A DNA stretch of 64,000 nt from CAYOOP01 sp964405685 (lineage in GTDB: Bacteria > Pseudomonadota > Alphaproteobacteria > Rickettsiales > SXRF01). Below the pieces are notes generated by a model. It was not told the origin of the DNA. It did not search any database and saw only the letters and a program-made list of their open reading frames with translations. The stretch lies in contig CAYOOP010000003.1 of the NCBI GenBank assembly GCA_964405685.1, positions 62,001-126,000 of the forward strand, in the 5' to 3' direction. Below, one piece after another: positions 52,001 to 60,193 of this stretch (positions within the stretch are counted from its first letter, which is position 1; the number at the start of each line of letters is the position of its first letter). The position numbers and the translations under genes were made by a program.

Positions 52001-52249
52001 ATGACGTCGTTTGCCTTCATCATGGGGGTCATTCCACTCGTGTTCTCCTCCGGCGCGGGCGCAGAAATGCGTAATGCCATGGGCTTAGCGGTATTCTGGG
52101 GTATGCTCGGCGTTACGTTCTTCGGCTTGGTGTTGACGCCGGTTTTCTACGTCATCCTGCGTAAGCTTTCAGCGCGTCTCACCGGCGGCAAAGAACCACC
52201 ACCGTTTGTGGATCACCACCATTTGCAAGAGCCTCCACATGCGCAATAG
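48998..52249 (+). CDS. RND efflux pump inner-membrane transporter (HAE1 family)
   Basis: Proton-driven trimeric exporter of hydrophobic or amphiphilic compounds. The 1083-aa protein starts MNISRFFIDRPIFAAVLSLL and has 12 membrane helices and two large periplasmic loops. Proton-relay residues are intact: the Asp pair in GIVVDDAIVVVENVE and Lys in GLACKNAILIVEFA. It resembles MexF/AcrB-type pumps; substrate cannot be read from sequence. Its end overlaps the outer-membrane channel gene by 11 bases. Confidence 0.94.
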   Translation: MNISRFFIDRPIFAAVLSLLIFLGGLISIPNLPISEYPDVVPPSVVVRAVYPGANPKVIAETVAAPLEEQINGVENMLYMFSQGTSDGQMSLTITFKIGTDPDLAQQLVQNRVSQALPRLPEEVRQFGVTVVKSAPDLTMVVHLLSPDSSYDELYLRNYGVMNVKDQLSRIKGVGQVELFGSGDYAMRIWLNPQKLAARYLTAMDAVHAIREQNVQVAAGVVGGPPYGQGAEVQLSINAQGRLQNEEEFGNIIVKSENGAVTRLKDVARIELAASEYSLRSLLDNKPAVAIPIFQMPGSNAIEISNNVRAEMERMKQDFPAGIDYDIVYDPTTFVRDSIKAVIHTLLEAIALVVIVVIIFLQTWRASIIPLLAVPISVVGTFGLMHLFGFSINALTLFGLVLAIGIVVDDAIVVVENVERNIASGLSPRDATYQAMREVSGPIIAIALTLIAVFVPIAFISGLTGQFYRQFALTIAISTIISAFNSLTLSPALASILLKSHDAPKDALTRAMDRIFGGFFARFNRFFGRSSERYSRSVEHNVTRRCGRMMVLYLFLIGLTLVMFTQVPPGFVPNQDKQYLVSFAQLPDGSTLDKTEDVIHRMSDIILKQPGVEHAVAFPGLSINGFTNSPNAGIIFVTLKPFSERTSPALSAGAIAGALSGQFAQIKDAFILAVPPPPVMGIGMIGGFKLQIEDRTDMGYEALDSVVNQVLGKARQTPELNPFAMFSGYGINVPQLSVDIDRTRAKQMGVPVTDIFSTMQIYLGSLYINDFNKFGRTYRVVAQADADFRAHAQDITQLKTRNQAGEMVPLGALVRVEESYGPDRAMRYNNYRTAEINGGPAMGFSSGQAQAAIEKILDETLPKGMAYEWTDLTYQQILAGNTAILIFPLCVLLVFLVLAAQYESLTLPLAVILIVPMCLLCAITGVWMTDKFNLLQAIIFQFPPTGKDNNIFTQIGLMVLVGLACKNAILIVEFARELEMQGQHYLNAAINAARLRLRPILMTSFAFIMGVIPLVFSSGAGAEMRNAMGLAVFWGMLGVTFFGLVLTPVFYVILRKLSARLTGGKEPPPFVDHHHLQEPPHAQ

Positions 52250-53738
52250 ATTTGCGTTTCTTGTGCTGACTGGCCTCACCGCGTGTGATCTCGCACCGGA
52301 ATTGCCGAACGTTTTTCCGGAAGTGCCTGAGGCTTTCAAAGAAGCGCCAACACCCTCCTTCCTCTTGCAGGGAGAAGAGATAGGCGAGTGGAAAGTTGCG
52401 CAACCTGCTGCTGACCAAGACAAAGGCAAGTGGTGGATGATCTTTGACAACGAAGAATTGAATGCTCTTGAGGAGCAGGCTATGGCGGCCAACCCTTCGC
52501 TCAAAGCCGCGAGCGCGCGCCTAGAGCAAGCCCGTGCGCAAGCCCGCGTTGAAGGCGCGGGCCTCTTTCCAACTATCGGCGCGGATGCCAGCCTCTCTCG
52601 CAGCGAAAGCACCACGACGGGTTTTTCTGCCGGCCCCACCGCGCGTATTCCCGCACAGAATGTCTACCGCGCAAAAGGCACGATTGCTTATGAACTCGAT
52701 CTCTTCGGCGAAGTCAGAAACCGTACACTCGCCGCTGAACTGTTGGCCGATGCACAGGATGCAACCACTAAAAACGTGATGTTATTGTTGCAAGCAGATG
52801 TGGCGCAAAGCTACTATAATTTACGCGCGCTCGATGAAGAAATTCGGACGCTTCGCGCGGGGCTTGCTATTCGCGAAGAATCCGAACAACTGATGAAAAA
52901 GCGCGTCGATGCAGGGATGAACAGCGATCTCGATTATGCGCGCACGCAAACGGATCTGGCGTCTATCCGCGCGCAACTGCTCGCTGCGCAAAAACAACGC
53001 GCGAACACAGAGCATATGCTGGCAACCCTACTTGGCAAAACCCCGGCTGATTTCTCCTTCGCCGAAAAACCGCTCGTGGCCGAAGAACAACCACCGATGA
53101 TTCCGGCAGGCCTGCCTTCGTTCTTGCTGGAGCGACGCCCGGACGTCGCAGCCGCGCAGCGCAATTTTGCGGCGGCCAATGCGGGTATTGGTGTTGCTAA
53201 CGCCGCTTTTTTCCCGGCGATTTCGTTGACTGGCACCGGTGGTGTGGAATCCACTGAATTTAGTAATTTGTTCCAGTGGAGCAGCCGTACATGGTCAATC
53301 GGCCCGTCGATTTCGATTCCGATTTTCCAAGGCAATCGCAATTTTGCCAATCTCGATCGTGTCTATGCAAAATACGAAGAGGCCGTTGCCAACTACCGCG
53401 CCCAAGTGCTTGTCGCCTTCCGCGAAGTGGAGGATGGGCTATCGGATACGCGTTACTTAAGTGAGCAACACGCGGCACAAACGGTGGCGACCGTAAGTGC
53501 CACCCGCGCCGCACATCTTTCCGATATTCGCTATGAACAAGGCGACCTTGACTATTTTGAAGTGATCGACGCCCGCCGTGCACAACTCGACGCCGAACGC
53601 GCCTCCGCACAAGTGCGTGGTGCGCGCTATGCTGCAACGATTCAGTTGATTCGTGCTTTGGGCGGCGGGTGGGATGCCGTAGCAAATGTGACTCCACCCG
53701 AAGCAAAGCCCGTTGAAGCCGTTATTCAAAATCAGTAG
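52239..53738 (+). CDS. Outer-membrane efflux lipoprotein (NodT/OprM type)
   Basis: TolC-like channel completing the tripartite pump. The 499-aa protein has a lipoprotein signal with lipobox LTAC (Cys16) and two repeated outer-membrane efflux domains: KWWMIFDNEELNALEEQAMA with ASARLEQARAQARVEGAGLF, and RRPDVAAAQRNFAAANAGIG with FPAISLTGTGGVES. The ATG at 52239 inside the pump gene gives the signal peptide; a longer upstream frame does not. Confidence 0.93.
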   Translation: MRNRFAFLVLTGLTACDLAPELPNVFPEVPEAFKEAPTPSFLLQGEEIGEWKVAQPAADQDKGKWWMIFDNEELNALEEQAMAANPSLKAASARLEQARAQARVEGAGLFPTIGADASLSRSESTTTGFSAGPTARIPAQNVYRAKGTIAYELDLFGEVRNRTLAAELLADAQDATTKNVMLLLQADVAQSYYNLRALDEEIRTLRAGLAIREESEQLMKKRVDAGMNSDLDYARTQTDLASIRAQLLAAQKQRANTEHMLATLLGKTPADFSFAEKPLVAEEQPPMIPAGLPSFLLERRPDVAAAQRNFAAANAGIGVANAAFFPAISLTGTGGVESTEFSNLFQWSSRTWSIGPSISIPIFQGNRNFANLDRVYAKYEEAVANYRAQVLVAFREVEDGLSDTRYLSEQHAAQTVATVSATRAAHLSDIRYEQGDLDYFEVIDARRAQLDAERASAQVRGARYAATIQLIRALGGGWDAVANVTPPEAKPVEAVIQNQ

Positions 53739-53759
53739 ATTTTGTCAGCCTTGAGCGGC

Positions 53760-53794
53760 GCTCCATGGAGTTTTTAGTAAAAAACTCTGGGAGC
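53760..53794. terminator. Hairpin after the efflux operon
   Basis: GCTCC-ATG-GAGTTTTT-AGT-AAAAACTC-TG-GGAGC forms a two-part stem with a short loop 21 bases after the channel gene stop. No U-run follows on either strand, so rho-independent termination is uncertain; RNA 3' end protection is another possibility. Confidence 0.35.
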
Positions 53795-53847
53795 AATTGA
53801 AAAATTCCTACTTCCGGGCAGGCACATTCAGGCCTAAGGCTTGAATC

Positions 53848-54213
53848 ATGGCGAAGCAATCAGCACCTAAACTTGCAAAAAACCAGGCACCCACAGCGGC
53901 GACTGAAGAAACTGGTGAGGTCGAGCCGCTGGTTGCTAAAACGGCCAAGTTTTTGGGCGAATGCCTGGATACGCTGGAGGAAGAAAATAGCCTTTCTGAA
54001 GAACAGCAAAAGTGCAAAGAGATCATCTTTGGCCCCAAACACTCGCTGCTTGATGCAATTGTGGACCTCGGCAATCTCGCGATTAAATTCGATGAATGCC
54101 GCAGCCGCAAGCAGATTGCTGAAGTGCTGGAAGAAAACGATGCGGAGATGAGCGGCGAAGACCGCGAGATCATCAAGCGATATCTAGATAGCCTGCAAGG
54201 GTCGGGTACGTAA
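53848..54213 (+). CDS. Small acidic helical protein upstream of terminase, unknown
   Basis: This 121-aa protein is not recognised. It has a Lys/Ala/Pro-rich, probably disordered N-terminal 30 residues, then acidic helices (LGECLDTLEEENSLSEEQQ, KHSLLDAIVDLGNLAIKFDE) and an EDREIIKRYLDSLQG end. It lies five bases before the large terminase gene, the place a small terminase subunit would occupy. However, no helix-turn-helix is evident, so that role is only a guess. Confidence 0.6.
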   Translation: MAKQSAPKLAKNQAPTAATEETGEVEPLVAKTAKFLGECLDTLEEENSLSEEQQKCKEIIFGPKHSLLDAIVDLGNLAIKFDECRSRKQIAEVLEENDAEMSGEDREIIKRYLDSLQGSGT

Positions 54214-54218
54214 TTTTC

Positions 54219-55607
54219 ATGGACGAGCAACGCATGCTGCGGGCGGTACTGCGCAGCGATTTTTCCAGTTTCATCGCCAAAAATTTCGCTACCGTCAACC
54301 CCGGCCAGCCGTTTCATCCCAATTGGCACATTGACTTGATCGCTGAATATTTAGAAGCGGTGCGAAGAGGCGACTTGAAACGCCTCATCATCAACATGCC
54401 ACCGCGCGCGCTTAAATCCGTCTGCGTCAGCGTTGCATTCCCCGCCTGGCTTTTGGGCCATAAGCCTGAAAACCGCGTGATTGTTGCAAGCTACGCATTG
54501 CCACTTGCGCTTAAGCATTCTCTAGATACGCGCGAAGTGATGCGTGCGGCGTGGTTTCGCGAACTTTTTCCTGCCTGCCGCATCGCGCGTGGGCAGGACG
54601 AAAAACACAAATTCATCACGACCGCACGCGGCTTTCGTCTCAGCACCTCAACGGGTGCTGGCTTAACCGGCGAGGGTGGTAATGTGCTGATCATCGATGA
54701 CCCGCTTACGCCCGAGCAAGCGCTGCAACCGCATTTGCGCGCCGCCACAAACGCCTGGTTTGAACATACATTCGCAAGCCGCTTGGATAGCAAGCAAGAC
54801 GGCGCCATCGTACTGGTGATGCAGCGCCTCCATCCGCAAGACCTCGCCGGGAATTTGCTCGAAAAAGGCGGGTGGGAACAGCTTTCCTTGCCTGCGATTG
54901 CCGACGTACCCACGACCTATAGCTTCGGGAAAATAAAATACGCGCGCGAAAGTGGCGAGGTGCTGTGCGGCACACGCGAATCGCCAGCACTCTACGAACA
55001 TCTCAAAATCGAAATGGGCAGCCATGTCTTCGCCGCGCAATATCAGCAGCAACCCGTGCCGCAGGAGGGCTGCATTATCAAACCGCATTGGGTGCGTTAT
55101 GCGGAAACCGTTCCCGCAGGCACGATTGTGCAAAGCTGGGACACGGCAATTAAAACCGGTGCGGCAAATGATTCCAGCGTCTGCCTCACCGCCGTGCTGC
55201 ATGAGCAGTGCCTTTACGTGATCGACGTGCAGCTGATGAAACTTGAATACCCTGATTTAAAACGCGCCGTTGTCGCCCAGGCCGAGAAACACACGCCGGA
55301 TATTATTTTGTTGGAAGATAAAGCAAGCGGCCAGCAATTGATTCAGGATTTGCGGAAACATTCGAGCTTGCCGATTGTGCCGTGTTCCCCCAAATCCGAC
55401 AAGCGGACGCGCGTGCACGCCGTTTCGGCACTGATTGAGGCGGGGAGGCTGTTTCTTATTACACGCGCCCCGTGGCTTGCCGCCTTTGAAGCCGAATTAT
55501 TTCAATTCCCGGCCTGTGTGCACGATGATCAGGTGGACGCTCTTACCCAGGCCCTTCAATGGCTACGCTCACGCCCAGCCGGTCCGGCGAGCGTCCGAAC
55601 AATCTGA
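54219..55607 (+). CDS. terL: Phage-type terminase large subunit, isolated from other phage genes
   Basis: Packaging ATPase-nuclease of tailed phages or gene transfer agents. The 462-aa protein has an ATPase domain with Walker A-like MPPRALKS (60-67) and Walker B LIIDDP (Asp160-Asp161). The RNase H-like nuclease domain has Asp308 (SWDTA), Glu366/Asp367 (LEDKASG) and Asp436-Asp440 (HDDQVDA). All catalytic residues are intact. It resembles the family of uncharacterised phage large terminases with this C-terminal domain. No portal, protease, capsid or tail gene is within 10 kb. Codon use looks like the neighbours'. Confidence 0.92.
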   Translation: MDEQRMLRAVLRSDFSSFIAKNFATVNPGQPFHPNWHIDLIAEYLEAVRRGDLKRLIINMPPRALKSVCVSVAFPAWLLGHKPENRVIVASYALPLALKHSLDTREVMRAAWFRELFPACRIARGQDEKHKFITTARGFRLSTSTGAGLTGEGGNVLIIDDPLTPEQALQPHLRAATNAWFEHTFASRLDSKQDGAIVLVMQRLHPQDLAGNLLEKGGWEQLSLPAIADVPTTYSFGKIKYARESGEVLCGTRESPALYEHLKIEMGSHVFAAQYQQQPVPQEGCIIKPHWVRYAETVPAGTIVQSWDTAIKTGAANDSSVCLTAVLHEQCLYVIDVQLMKLEYPDLKRAVVAQAEKHTPDIILLEDKASGQQLIQDLRKHSSLPIVPCSPKSDKRTRVHAVSALIEAGRLFLITRAPWLAAFEAELFQFPACVHDDQVDALTQALQWLRSRPAGPASVRTI

Positions 55608-55613
55608 CAATCA

Positions 55614-55629
55614 TTAACCCACGTTTAAC
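55614..55629. promoter_or_regulatory. Candidate CtrA-binding box upstream of small-protein genes
   Basis: TTAA-CCCACGT-TTAAC matches the CtrA consensus TTAA-N7-TTAAC exactly. It lies just after the terL stop and 87 bases before the 71-aa gene at 55716. The genome has ChpT, so a CtrA pathway is expected. A single chance match per window is possible. Confidence 0.5.
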
Positions 55630-55715
55630 ATTTGTGTGGTTTAATAGCGGGTAAGGATAAGATTTAATAACCAGTCAAGAAGGCTGGAAAAAGCTAGTAA
55701 CATGAGGAGGATAAC

Positions 55716-55931
55716 ATGGGTAACAACGAACAACGCTTCTCGGATCGCCTGAAAAACAACAATTTTCAGGCCAAAGGCGCGCAGATTATGCAACTCGCGG
55801 ATCTGATCTTTAAGGCACTGCGTGGCAAGCTCGATGGCTGCCGTGATCATAACGATATGCCTATGGAGCCGGCCAAGGTGCGAGCCATCGCCCTGAACGC
55901 CGCCCAGCGGTACATTAAAACAACGGCGTAG
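55716..55931 (+). CDS. Small protein of unknown function (71 aa)
   Basis: A 71-aa basic protein starting MGNNEQRFSDRLKNNNFQAK, with a helix (QIMQLADLIFKALRGKL) and a second one near the end (PAKVRAIALNAAQRYIK). The family is not recognised. It has GAGGA seven bases before the ATG and follows a perfect CtrA-type box. It is followed 8 bases later by another small gene with its own strong ribosome site. No membrane segment. Confidence 0.65.
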   Translation: MGNNEQRFSDRLKNNNFQAKGAQIMQLADLIFKALRGKLDGCRDHNDMPMEPAKVRAIALNAAQRYIKTTA

Positions 55932-55939
55932 GGGGATTT

Positions 55940-56101
55940 ATGCCAAACGTTGATGCGCTCGCTCAGGCACTAGTAGAAGCTGCACAAGATCATATTAGCA
56001 CGGTTGCTAGTGGTGTGGATTTACCCTCACTGATGAAAGAAACCGCGGCAACAGTAGTGGATGCTTTGCAAGAAGCCGCTACAAAGACGCTGGCGGTTTA
56101 G
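55940..56101 (+). CDS. Small protein of unknown function (53 aa)
   Basis: Reads MPNVDALAQALVEAAQDHIS, then TVASGVDLPSLMKETAATVV and DALQEAATKTLAV before TAG. It is Ala-rich and forms two amphipathic helices. AGGGGG stands six bases before the ATG, an excellent ribosome-binding site, eight bases after the previous gene. Function is unknown. It would form a pair with the 71-aa protein, perhaps acting together. A palindromic repeat follows 16 bases later. Confidence 0.6.
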   Translation: MPNVDALAQALVEAAQDHISTVASGVDLPSLMKETAATVVDALQEAATKTLAV

Positions 56102-56117
56102 GTTACCGTTTCCTCTC

Positions 56118-56210
56118 CGTCATTGCGAGGGCTTTTTAGCCCGAAGCAATCCAGAAATGGCGGCGGGGTGAAATGGATTGCTTCGAAGCCAAGGCTTCTC
56201 GCAATGACAG
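56118..56210. repeat. Palindromic repeat between small genes and uvrB
   Basis: Arms CGTCATTGCGAGGGC...CCGAAGCAATCCA and TGGATTGCTTCGAAGCC...CTCGCAATGACAG are near-perfect complements around a 20-base loop. The TCATTGCGAG...GAAGCAATCC pattern is that of dispersed palindromic repeats seen in many bacterial genomes. It can form a hairpin for both converging transcripts. Confidence 0.8.
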
Positions 56211-56214
56211 GATG

Positions 56215-58197
56215 TTAAACCCGCTCCTCCCTCTCCAATATCTTTTTAAGCCGTGCGGCTTCCTCAAATTCTAAATTCGCGGCGGCTTGCAGCATCAAGT
56301 CCCGTAACTCCGTGAGATAGGCCTCACGGTTTTTCTTTTTGTCGGTTTTGGCCTCATATTTTTGTAAGCGCGTGCTGACGGTGACATGGTCGTGTTCGTA
56401 GACGCTTTCTAGAATGTCTCCCACGGCTTTTTTGATCGATTGCGGGGTGATGCCGTGCTCGGTGTTATACGCCGTTTGTTTTTCGCGCCGGCGGGATGTT
56501 TCGCCGAGTGCCACGTTCATGGATTTGGTGATTTTGTCGGCGTATAAAATCACCTTGCTATCAATATTGCGGGCGGCGCGGCCGATCGTTTGGATGAGTG
56601 CGGTGGCACTGCGCAGGAAACCTTCCTTGTCGGCATCCAAAATAGCTACCAGCCCGCATTCTGGGATGTCCAACCCCTCGCGCAGCAGGTTCACACCCAC
56701 CAGTACATCAAACACGCCAAGGCGCAAATCGCGGATGATTTCGATGCGTTCGAGCGTATCTACATCCGAATGCAAATAGCGCACGGCGAAGCCTGCGTCG
56801 GTCATGTAATCGGTCAGTTCTTCGGCCATACGTTTGGTGAGTGTGGTCACCAGCGTGCGCATGCCCGCTTTTTTTACACGCGTGCACTCACTGAGCAAAT
56901 CATCCACTTGGGTGGCAACCGGCCGCACTTCACATTCAGGGTCAATGAGACCCGTCGGGCGAATCACCTGTTCTACGAAAACGCCTTGCGTCAGATTCAA
57001 TTCGTATTGCGCGGGGGTGGCGGAAACATAGATGGTTTGCGGGCGAATCGTGTCCCACTCCTCAAATTTTAAGGGGCGATTATCGAGTGCGGATGGCAGC
57101 CGGAAGCCATATTCCACCAGCGTGGTTTTGCGTGCGCGGTCGCCGTTATACATACCGCCCACCTGCGGCACCGTCACATGCGACTCGTCGATAAACAGCA
57201 GTGCATCCTTCGGCAAATATTGAAACAGGGTAGGAGGTGGCTCGCCCGGCTTGCCGCCGTTTAAAAACCGCGAATAGTTCTCAATGCCTTTACAAGCGCC
57301 GGTTTCCACGAGCATTTCCAAATCAAAGGTGCAACGCTGTTCTAGCCGCTGCGCTTCTACCAATTTATTTTCGGCGCGCAAATAATCCACGCGTTCTTTT
57401 AGTTCTGCTTTGATGAGTTTGATGGACTTTTCAACGGTAGGCCGTGGCGTAACATAGTGGCTGCTTGGGAAAATGGTGACCTCGTTTAGCGATGCGCCAC
57501 GCTCGCCGGTTAGGGGGTCGAATTCGCTGATCGATTCAATATCATCGCCAAAGAAGCTGATGCGGATCGCACAATCTTCCATATGTGAGGGGAAGATATC
57601 TACGCGGTCGCCGCGCACCCGGAAACAGCCGCGGTGAAAATCAATGTCATTGCGCTCGTATTGAATTTCAACCAGCCGTTTTACCACGTCTTTTTGAGGT
57701 ATGGTTTCACTTGTTTTTAGCGTGAGCGTCATCTGCGAATAGGATTCGACCGCGCCAATACCGTAAATGCAGGAGACGGAGGCGACCACAATCACATCTC
57801 TGCGGGTCAGTAGCGACTGTGTGGCTGAGTGGCGCAGACGATCAATCTGTTCGTTGATCGAGGAATCTTTTTCAATAAACGTATCCGTTTTCGGCACGTA
57901 GGCCTCAGGCTGATAATAATCATAATACGAGACGAAATATTCCACCGCGTTGTTCGGGAAGAAGCTTTTCATCTCCGAATAAAGCTGTGCGGCGAGGGTT
58001 TTGTTATGTGCCATAATCATGGCCGGGCGCTGCATGTTGGCAATCACATGTGCCATGGTGAAGGTTTTTCCCGAACCGGTAACACCGAGCAATACCTGAT
58101 TGCGTTCGCCTTTTTGAATGCCTTCGGTCAGCGCAGCAATGGCTGCTGGTTGATCGCCGGCGGGGGAGAAGGGGGAGGTGAGGGTAAATAGTGGCAT
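56215..58197 (-). CDS. uvrB: Excinuclease ABC subunit UvrB
   Basis: Damage-verifying helicase of nucleotide excision repair. The 660-aa protein has a P-loop (GVTGSGKT, 38-45), the strand-separating beta-hairpin around YYDYYQPEAYVPKTDT, helicase motifs (FIDESHVTVPQVGGMYNGDR, IGRAARNIDSKVILYAD) and a C-terminal UVR domain (LMLQAAANLEFEEAARLKKI). A -10-like TATAGT precedes the ATG. No alphaproteobacterial LexA box (GTTC-N7-GTTC) is visible. It is oriented with the pilus genes. Confidence 0.95.
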   Translation of the reverse strand: MPLFTLTSPFSPAGDQPAAIAALTEGIQKGERNQVLLGVTGSGKTFTMAHVIANMQRPAMIMAHNKTLAAQLYSEMKSFFPNNAVEYFVSYYDYYQPEAYVPKTDTFIEKDSSINEQIDRLRHSATQSLLTRRDVIVVASVSCIYGIGAVESYSQMTLTLKTSETIPQKDVVKRLVEIQYERNDIDFHRGCFRVRGDRVDIFPSHMEDCAIRISFFGDDIESISEFDPLTGERGASLNEVTIFPSSHYVTPRPTVEKSIKLIKAELKERVDYLRAENKLVEAQRLEQRCTFDLEMLVETGACKGIENYSRFLNGGKPGEPPPTLFQYLPKDALLFIDESHVTVPQVGGMYNGDRARKTTLVEYGFRLPSALDNRPLKFEEWDTIRPQTIYVSATPAQYELNLTQGVFVEQVIRPTGLIDPECEVRPVATQVDDLLSECTRVKKAGMRTLVTTLTKRMAEELTDYMTDAGFAVRYLHSDVDTLERIEIIRDLRLGVFDVLVGVNLLREGLDIPECGLVAILDADKEGFLRSATALIQTIGRAARNIDSKVILYADKITKSMNVALGETSRRREKQTAYNTEHGITPQSIKKAVGDILESVYEHDHVTVSTRLQKYEAKTDKKKNREAYLTELRDLMLQAAANLEFEEAARLKKILEREERV

Positions 58198-58249
58198 AGC
58201 CGGCCACTATAGCAAACGCGTATAAAATTGCGCTTATTTTTTAGGGAAA

Positions 58250-59200
58250 CTAACGTCCGAACACGTTTTGCTGGAACAGGGTGATCATCGGCGGGGCCAT
58301 GATCATGCCGATGAAGGGGAAGAAGATAAACAAAATGAGCGGCAAGGTCATGAGCGCAGGCACGCGCGCGGCTTTGTTTTCGGCGTTGAGCAAGCGTGAG
58401 GTGCGGAACTCGTCCGAAAGCACGCGCAGCGTATTGGCGAGGTTGGTACCATAGCGTTCAGATTGTACGAGTGCGGCGACCAGCGAGCGGAAGCCCAAGG
58501 TATTGGTGCGTTCGGCGAGGTTGTTGAGCGCTTTAATCCGGTCGGTGGTAAGGCCTAGTTCTAGACGGGTACGGTCCAATTCCTCGGTGATGACGGGGTG
58601 ATAGCTGCGCAGCTCCTGACAGATCCGCGCCAATGCGCTATCGAGCGATTGGCCGGCTTCAATACATACCATCAGCAAATCCACCGCATCCGGGAAGGAG
58701 AGATAGAGCGAACGGTCACGTTTCTTCGTACGGTTACGCATCACCATTGTCGCACCGTTTAAGCCCACATAGGCCAGCCCTGCGACAATCACGATATACC
58801 CAAGCAGCCCCATGCCTTGGGGCGTTTGATCGTTAATCAGCATCGGCAGAACGATCATAAGCGCCGCGATGAGAAACACGGGCTGAATAAACGAGCGGAA
58901 AAACAAGAAATAGGAAAGGGACGCTTCGCTCAGCAAACCCGCGCGCCCCAGTTCGATGTATTGCTCTTGTTTGACCGATTCAGCATTCACGCCCACGCTG
59001 CGCACAGCTGCGCGGCAGAACTGCGCAAACGGCGACAGGCGCGTCACGGTAATTTGCTGCTCGTCCAAGAATTGCTGCGCCGCTTTTAGCGTTTTGGTTT
59101 TATAGCTTTTGCGATGAGCGCTGACGGCCACCAACGCATAGCCAGCCACGACGATGATGACCGAAAGTATGAAGATGCCAAGATGTTGGGAGGTCAACAT
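58250..59200 (-). CDS. tadC: Tad pilus inner-membrane platform protein TadC
   Basis: Half of the membrane platform for Tad/Flp pilus assembly. The 316-aa protein has four hydrophobic helices and a T2SSF domain with DAVDLLMVCIEAGQSLDSAL and AALVQSERYGTNLANTLRVL. It follows tadB by three bases. tadD, often next, is absent; uvrB follows instead. Confidence 0.9.
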   Translation of the reverse strand: MLTSQHLGIFILSVIIVVAGYALVAVSAHRKSYKTKTLKAAQQFLDEQQITVTRLSPFAQFCRAAVRSVGVNAESVKQEQYIELGRAGLLSEASLSYFLFFRSFIQPVFLIAALMIVLPMLINDQTPQGMGLLGYIVIVAGLAYVGLNGATMVMRNRTKKRDRSLYLSFPDAVDLLMVCIEAGQSLDSALARICQELRSYHPVITEELDRTRLELGLTTDRIKALNNLAERTNTLGFRSLVAALVQSERYGTNLANTLRVLSDEFRTSRLLNAENKAARVPALMTLPLILFIFFPFIGMIMAPPMITLFQQNVFGR

Positions 59201-59203
59201 GGT

Positions 59204-60193
59204 CTACACCTCCACATCAATAATTTTACGGATGAGAAACACACCGAGCACCATCAAGCTGCCAATGGTAATCAGCGTTTTATGACCCGCGCTGGTCACC
59301 CACAGCGGGTCCAAATGGTGCGGCGCGATCACATGGATGGTCACCGTCAGTAATACCACCAAGCCGCCGATAATCCACGCGGTGGCGCGGCCTTCGGAGC
59401 TCAAGGCCCGGATCTTCATTTTCAATTGGCGGCGTTGGCGAATCACATTGCTAATATTGCCCAAGATCTCAGAAAGGTTGCCCCCCGATTCCTGCTGAAT
59501 CCCCACTACTACGGCGAAGAAGCGCACGTCAGGGTCATCCATACGATTGGCAAAACGGGAGCAGGCCTCGGTCAAGGTGGTGCCCATGCTCATTTCGTAG
59601 AGCAGGCGTTTGAATTCACCGTTGAGCGGTGCCGGCACGTTTTCAGCAACAATGCCAAGCGCGGTGTTAATGGGATAGCCCGCCTTCACGCTGCGCACAA
59701 TCATATCCAACGCTTCGGGAAACACATCGAGCGAGTGCTTGCGTTGTTTGGCAATTCGGCCTTTGAGGTAAAGATAAAGCAGCACCGGGGTAGCAGCAAC
59801 CGCAACCAATAGACTGGAGTGCACGCCAATCTCGCCGCAGAGAACCACAATGATCATGAAGACCGCAATGGCCCCTAGGAAGAATTTATCGACGCTTTCG
59901 GCAAGACCTGCGGAATGCAAAAGGGGGAGCATGCGGTTTGCCCCCGGAATGAGCGCGAAGGCGCGCACCAGCGGGTTTTTGAGCATCGTCTCAATCGGGT
60001 CTTCCACTTCGACGGTCTCTGCAAACCGGTTGCCGCGTTGTTCGGTTTCAATGCGTTTTAAGGCTTCGCGCACGCGCTTCGATTGTTCGGAGAACATGCG
60101 TTTAGGCATCAACATAATCGCAATGCAATAGACCAAGATGCTAGTTAGCACCGCAATCGGTAGGGCAAGATTGGCAAGGTTGATACTAAACAT
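59204..60193 (-). CDS. tadB: Tad pilus inner-membrane platform protein TadB
   Basis: Partner of TadC. The 329-aa protein has hydrophobic helices at its N-terminus, middle and C-terminus, and a T2SSF domain with EALDMIVRSVKAGYPINTAL and VVVGIQQESGGNLSEIL. Its start overlaps the cpaF end by eight bases. Confidence 0.9.
   Translation of the reverse strand: MFSINLANLALPIAVLTSILVYCIAIMLMPKRMFSEQSKRVREALKRIETEQRGNRFAETVEVEDPIETMLKNPLVRAFALIPGANRMLPLLHSAGLAESVDKFFLGAIAVFMIIVVLCGEIGVHSSLLVAVAATPVLLYLYLKGRIAKQRKHSLDVFPEALDMIVRSVKAGYPINTALGIVAENVPAPLNGEFKRLLYEMSMGTTLTEACSRFANRMDDPDVRFFAVVVGIQQESGGNLSEILGNISNVIRQRRQLKMKIRALSSEGRATAWIIGGLVVLLTVTIHVIAPHHLDPLWVTSAGHKTLITIGSLMVLGVFLIRKIIDVEV

Noticed and set aside
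54219..56101. Intact prophage
   Set aside because: Only a terminase is present; no integrase, portal, capsid, tail or lysis genes flank it, and xerC at 36.4 kb sits in the usual DUF484 context.
58198..58249. LexA (SOS) box upstream of uvrB
   Set aside because: No GTTC-N7-GTTC pair or GAAC repeat is present; only one half-site-like GTTC appears.
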